Shown here piece by piece: positions 5,964-7,037 of a stretch of DNA of 7,037 bases (the stretch's first letter is position 1; each line of letters opens with the position of its first letter). This DNA comes from Chloroflexota bacterium (GTDB lineage Bacteria; Chloroflexota; Anaerolineae; Anaerolineales; Anaerolineaceae), in assembly GCA_029265085.1 (NCBI GenBank), contig JAJUJY010000198.1:1-7037 (forward strand). The letters run 5' to 3'. The position numbers and the translations under genes are program-made. The notes beneath the pieces were generated by a model. The model was not told where the DNA came from, searched no databases, and saw nothing but the letters and a program-made list of their open reading frames with translations.

Positions 5964-6668
5964 TTAAGGTTGAGCTGCCAACGCTTCATCTATCGCGCCG
6001 AACAATTCATTGCTGAATACATTCTTCCCGTTGACGATGAAAGTTGGTGTGCTGTTTACGCCTAAGGATTGACCGGCGCTAAAATCTTCCTGCACTTTGA
6101 CCTGGTATTTGTTGCTATTGTAACAGGCATTGAAGTCGTTCATGTTCAAGCCCAACTGCTGTGCAATCTTTTTAAGTACGCCATCCGTTAAAGCGGTTCC
6201 GTAATTGGCAAACAAATAATCATGATATTCCCAAAATTTCCCCTGGTCCATAGCGCAGTAAGCCGCCTCTGCCGATGTGTAGGATTCCGGGCTTAAAAAG
6301 CTAAATGAAATATATTGATAATATACTTTTCCAGTCTCTACATATTCTGTCAACAGCCGTTTCTCTGAGCTTTCCCAAAAATTCATGCAGTGGACACATT
6401 TAAAGTCGGAATATTCAATAACTTTAATTGGTGCATTCGGATCACCTACTGCATTTGCATTTACCAACGATCTTTGGTAGGTGTCAGGTTTTACTAACTC
6501 ACCAACAGCTTGCGGTAAATTGGGAATTATCAGCAAGACGGCGATAATGATCGCGAAAATACTTACCCCAGATATAAGAATTACTCTTTCACGCTGTTGT
6601 TTTTTTCGATTTTGTTCGCGGATGGAAGCGCGTTTTGTCGATTCTTTGTTTGCCGTATTTCTGCTCAT
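5964..6668 (-). CDS. Membrane-anchored DsbA-like thioredoxin-fold protein
   Basis: This 234-residue protein has an N-terminal cytoplasmic stretch rich in Lys/Arg (1-28), one membrane helix (about 29-49) and a thioredoxin-fold domain placed outside the membrane. The domain carries the redox motif CVHC (91-94) in IEYSDFKCVHCMNFWES, then AAYCAMDQGKFWEYHDYLF (135-153), and the cis-proline loop STPTFIVNG (206-214). This is the DsbA/BdbD-type architecture, expected to oxidise or isomerise disulfides in exported proteins. Two further cysteines (138 and 182) may form a structural pair. CAGGAGA, covering 6677-6683 on the - strand, lies 8 bases before the ATG and supports the start. The gene lies 89 bases after the partial acetyltransferase gene on the same strand. 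No DsbB or VKOR partner is visible. Oxidase versus reductase direction cannot be told from the sequence. Confidence 0.92.
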   Translation of the reverse strand: MSRNTANKESTKRASIREQNRKKQQRERVILISGVSIFAIIIAVLLIIPNLPQAVGELVKPDTYQRSLVNANAVGDPNAPIKVIEYSDFKCVHCMNFWESSEKRLLTEYVETGKVYYQYISFSFLSPESYTSAEAAYCAMDQGKFWEYHDYLFANYGTALTDGVLKKIAQQLGLNMNDFNACYNSNKYQVKVQEDFSAGQSLGVNSTPTFIVNGKNVFSNELFGAIDEALAAQP

Positions 6669-6696
6669 GGTTTGATTCTCCTGTTTCGTTTCACTT

Positions 6697-6751
6697 ACAA
6701 TTCTGCCATAATCGAGGGTAAAAGTCCAGAATAGTTAACATTAAGAATTGT
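6697..6751 (-). repeat. Inverted repeat in the leader of the DsbA-like gene
   Basis: ACAATTCT (6697-6704) is complementary to AGAATTGT (6744-6751) across 39 bases. The overlapping ATTCTG (6700-6705) is also complementary to CAGAAT (6727-6732). The two pairings share bases and so exclude each other. They fall in the 89-base gap between the acetyltransferase and DsbA-like genes, where I see no convincing promoter. The region is AT-rich, so chance is a real possibility. Confidence 0.3.
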
Positions 6752-6757
6752 TTAAGC

Positions 6758-7037
6758 TCATACATTCTCAATGGGCAAAGTGTATACAGGATAATGTTCT
6801 TCAGAAAGAAAAAAGCCCATTTTTTGGTATAAGGCGAGTGAGGCCTTGTTGTTATCCTGGGTGTTGACAGTTAACATCCAAAGTTTTTGTTTTTGCATCT
6901 GCTGGATTAAATCATATAACAAGGAATAACCGATTTTGCGCCGCGAAAATTCTGGCAGCACGGCCAGGCGGGCAAGGTGAGCTGAAAAGGGATTTGACGT
7001 GCTGACCTGGTAGCCTACTATTTTCCCATCGATTTCC
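6758..7037 (-). CDS. GNAT-family N-acetyltransferase, C-terminal part (5' end outside window)
   Basis: The open frame continues past the GTG at 6961 to the right edge, reading EIDGKIVGYQVSTSNPFSAH and then LARLAVLPEFSRRKIGYSLL. The gene is therefore truncated by the window and that GTG is an internal Val codon. The pattern is GNAT: a beta strand with GKIVGYQ, a strand LARLAVLPEF followed by the acetyl-CoA pyrophosphate loop SRRKIG (a variant of R/Q-x-x-G-x-G/A), a helix, then LTVNTQDNNKASLALYQKMG, the usual N-x-x-A-x-x-x-Y-x-K-x-G-F ending. The family transfers acetyl from acetyl-CoA to an amine. The acceptor cannot be named; RimI-like or small-molecule acetyltransferases share this pattern. 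It lies upstream of the DsbA-like gene on the same strand. The stop is TGA at 6758-6760. Confidence 0.87.
   Translation of the reverse strand, partial: EIDGKIVGYQVSTSNPFSAHLARLAVLPEFSRRKIGYSLLYDLIQQMQKQKLWMLTVNTQDNNKASLALYQKMGFFLSEEHYPVYTLPIENV

Overview
The window looks like a piece of a bacterial chromosome, most plausibly from the Chloroflexota, class Anaerolineae. I infer this from the protein style and gene order: a short SecG followed by a membrane-anchored family-5 solute-binding protein, an undescribed 185-residue protein, a PduO-type adenosyltransferase and a DUF554 protein. I could not run a search, so the placement is a judgement. Coding density is high, no gap exceeds 100 bases, and I see no mobile element, CRISPR array, tRNA or rRNA.

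Layout. (1) At the left edge is the 3' end of rtcB (RNA ligase, + strand). It meets ybaK tail to tail (aminoacyl-tRNA deacylase, - strand), and both stop codons lie within one TTAA. (2) A PHP-domain phosphoesterase lies upstream of ybaK on the - strand and overlaps it by 31 bases. (3) A 68-base divergent gap carries a near-consensus sigma-70 promoter that fires into secG. (4) A probable + strand operon follows: secG, a terminator-like hairpin, the solute-binding protein, the unknown 185-residue protein, pduO and DUF554. It ends at a strong terminator at about 5904-5943. (5) The terminator is symmetric, so it can also end the opposing - strand unit: a partial GNAT acetyltransferase and a membrane-anchored DsbA-like thioredoxin.

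The genes do not form one pathway. They cover RNA repair, translation fidelity, secretion, solute capture, cobalamin activation and envelope thiol-disulfide chemistry, and look mostly like housekeeping.

The most unusual signal is at the start of the 185-residue gene. A near-perfect inverted repeat (4013-4033 against 4098-4120: 13 bp, a 2-base bulge, then 8 bp) would lock that gene's Shine-Dalgarno sequence in a stem with its own codons 21-28. The stop codon of the upstream binding-protein gene touches the base of the same stem, which suggests translational coupling or autoregulation. A second point of interest is the hairpin between secG and the binding-protein gene, whose T-tract ends 14 bases before a start codon with no visible Shine-Dalgarno sequence. 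I do not see a clearly new multi-gene system.
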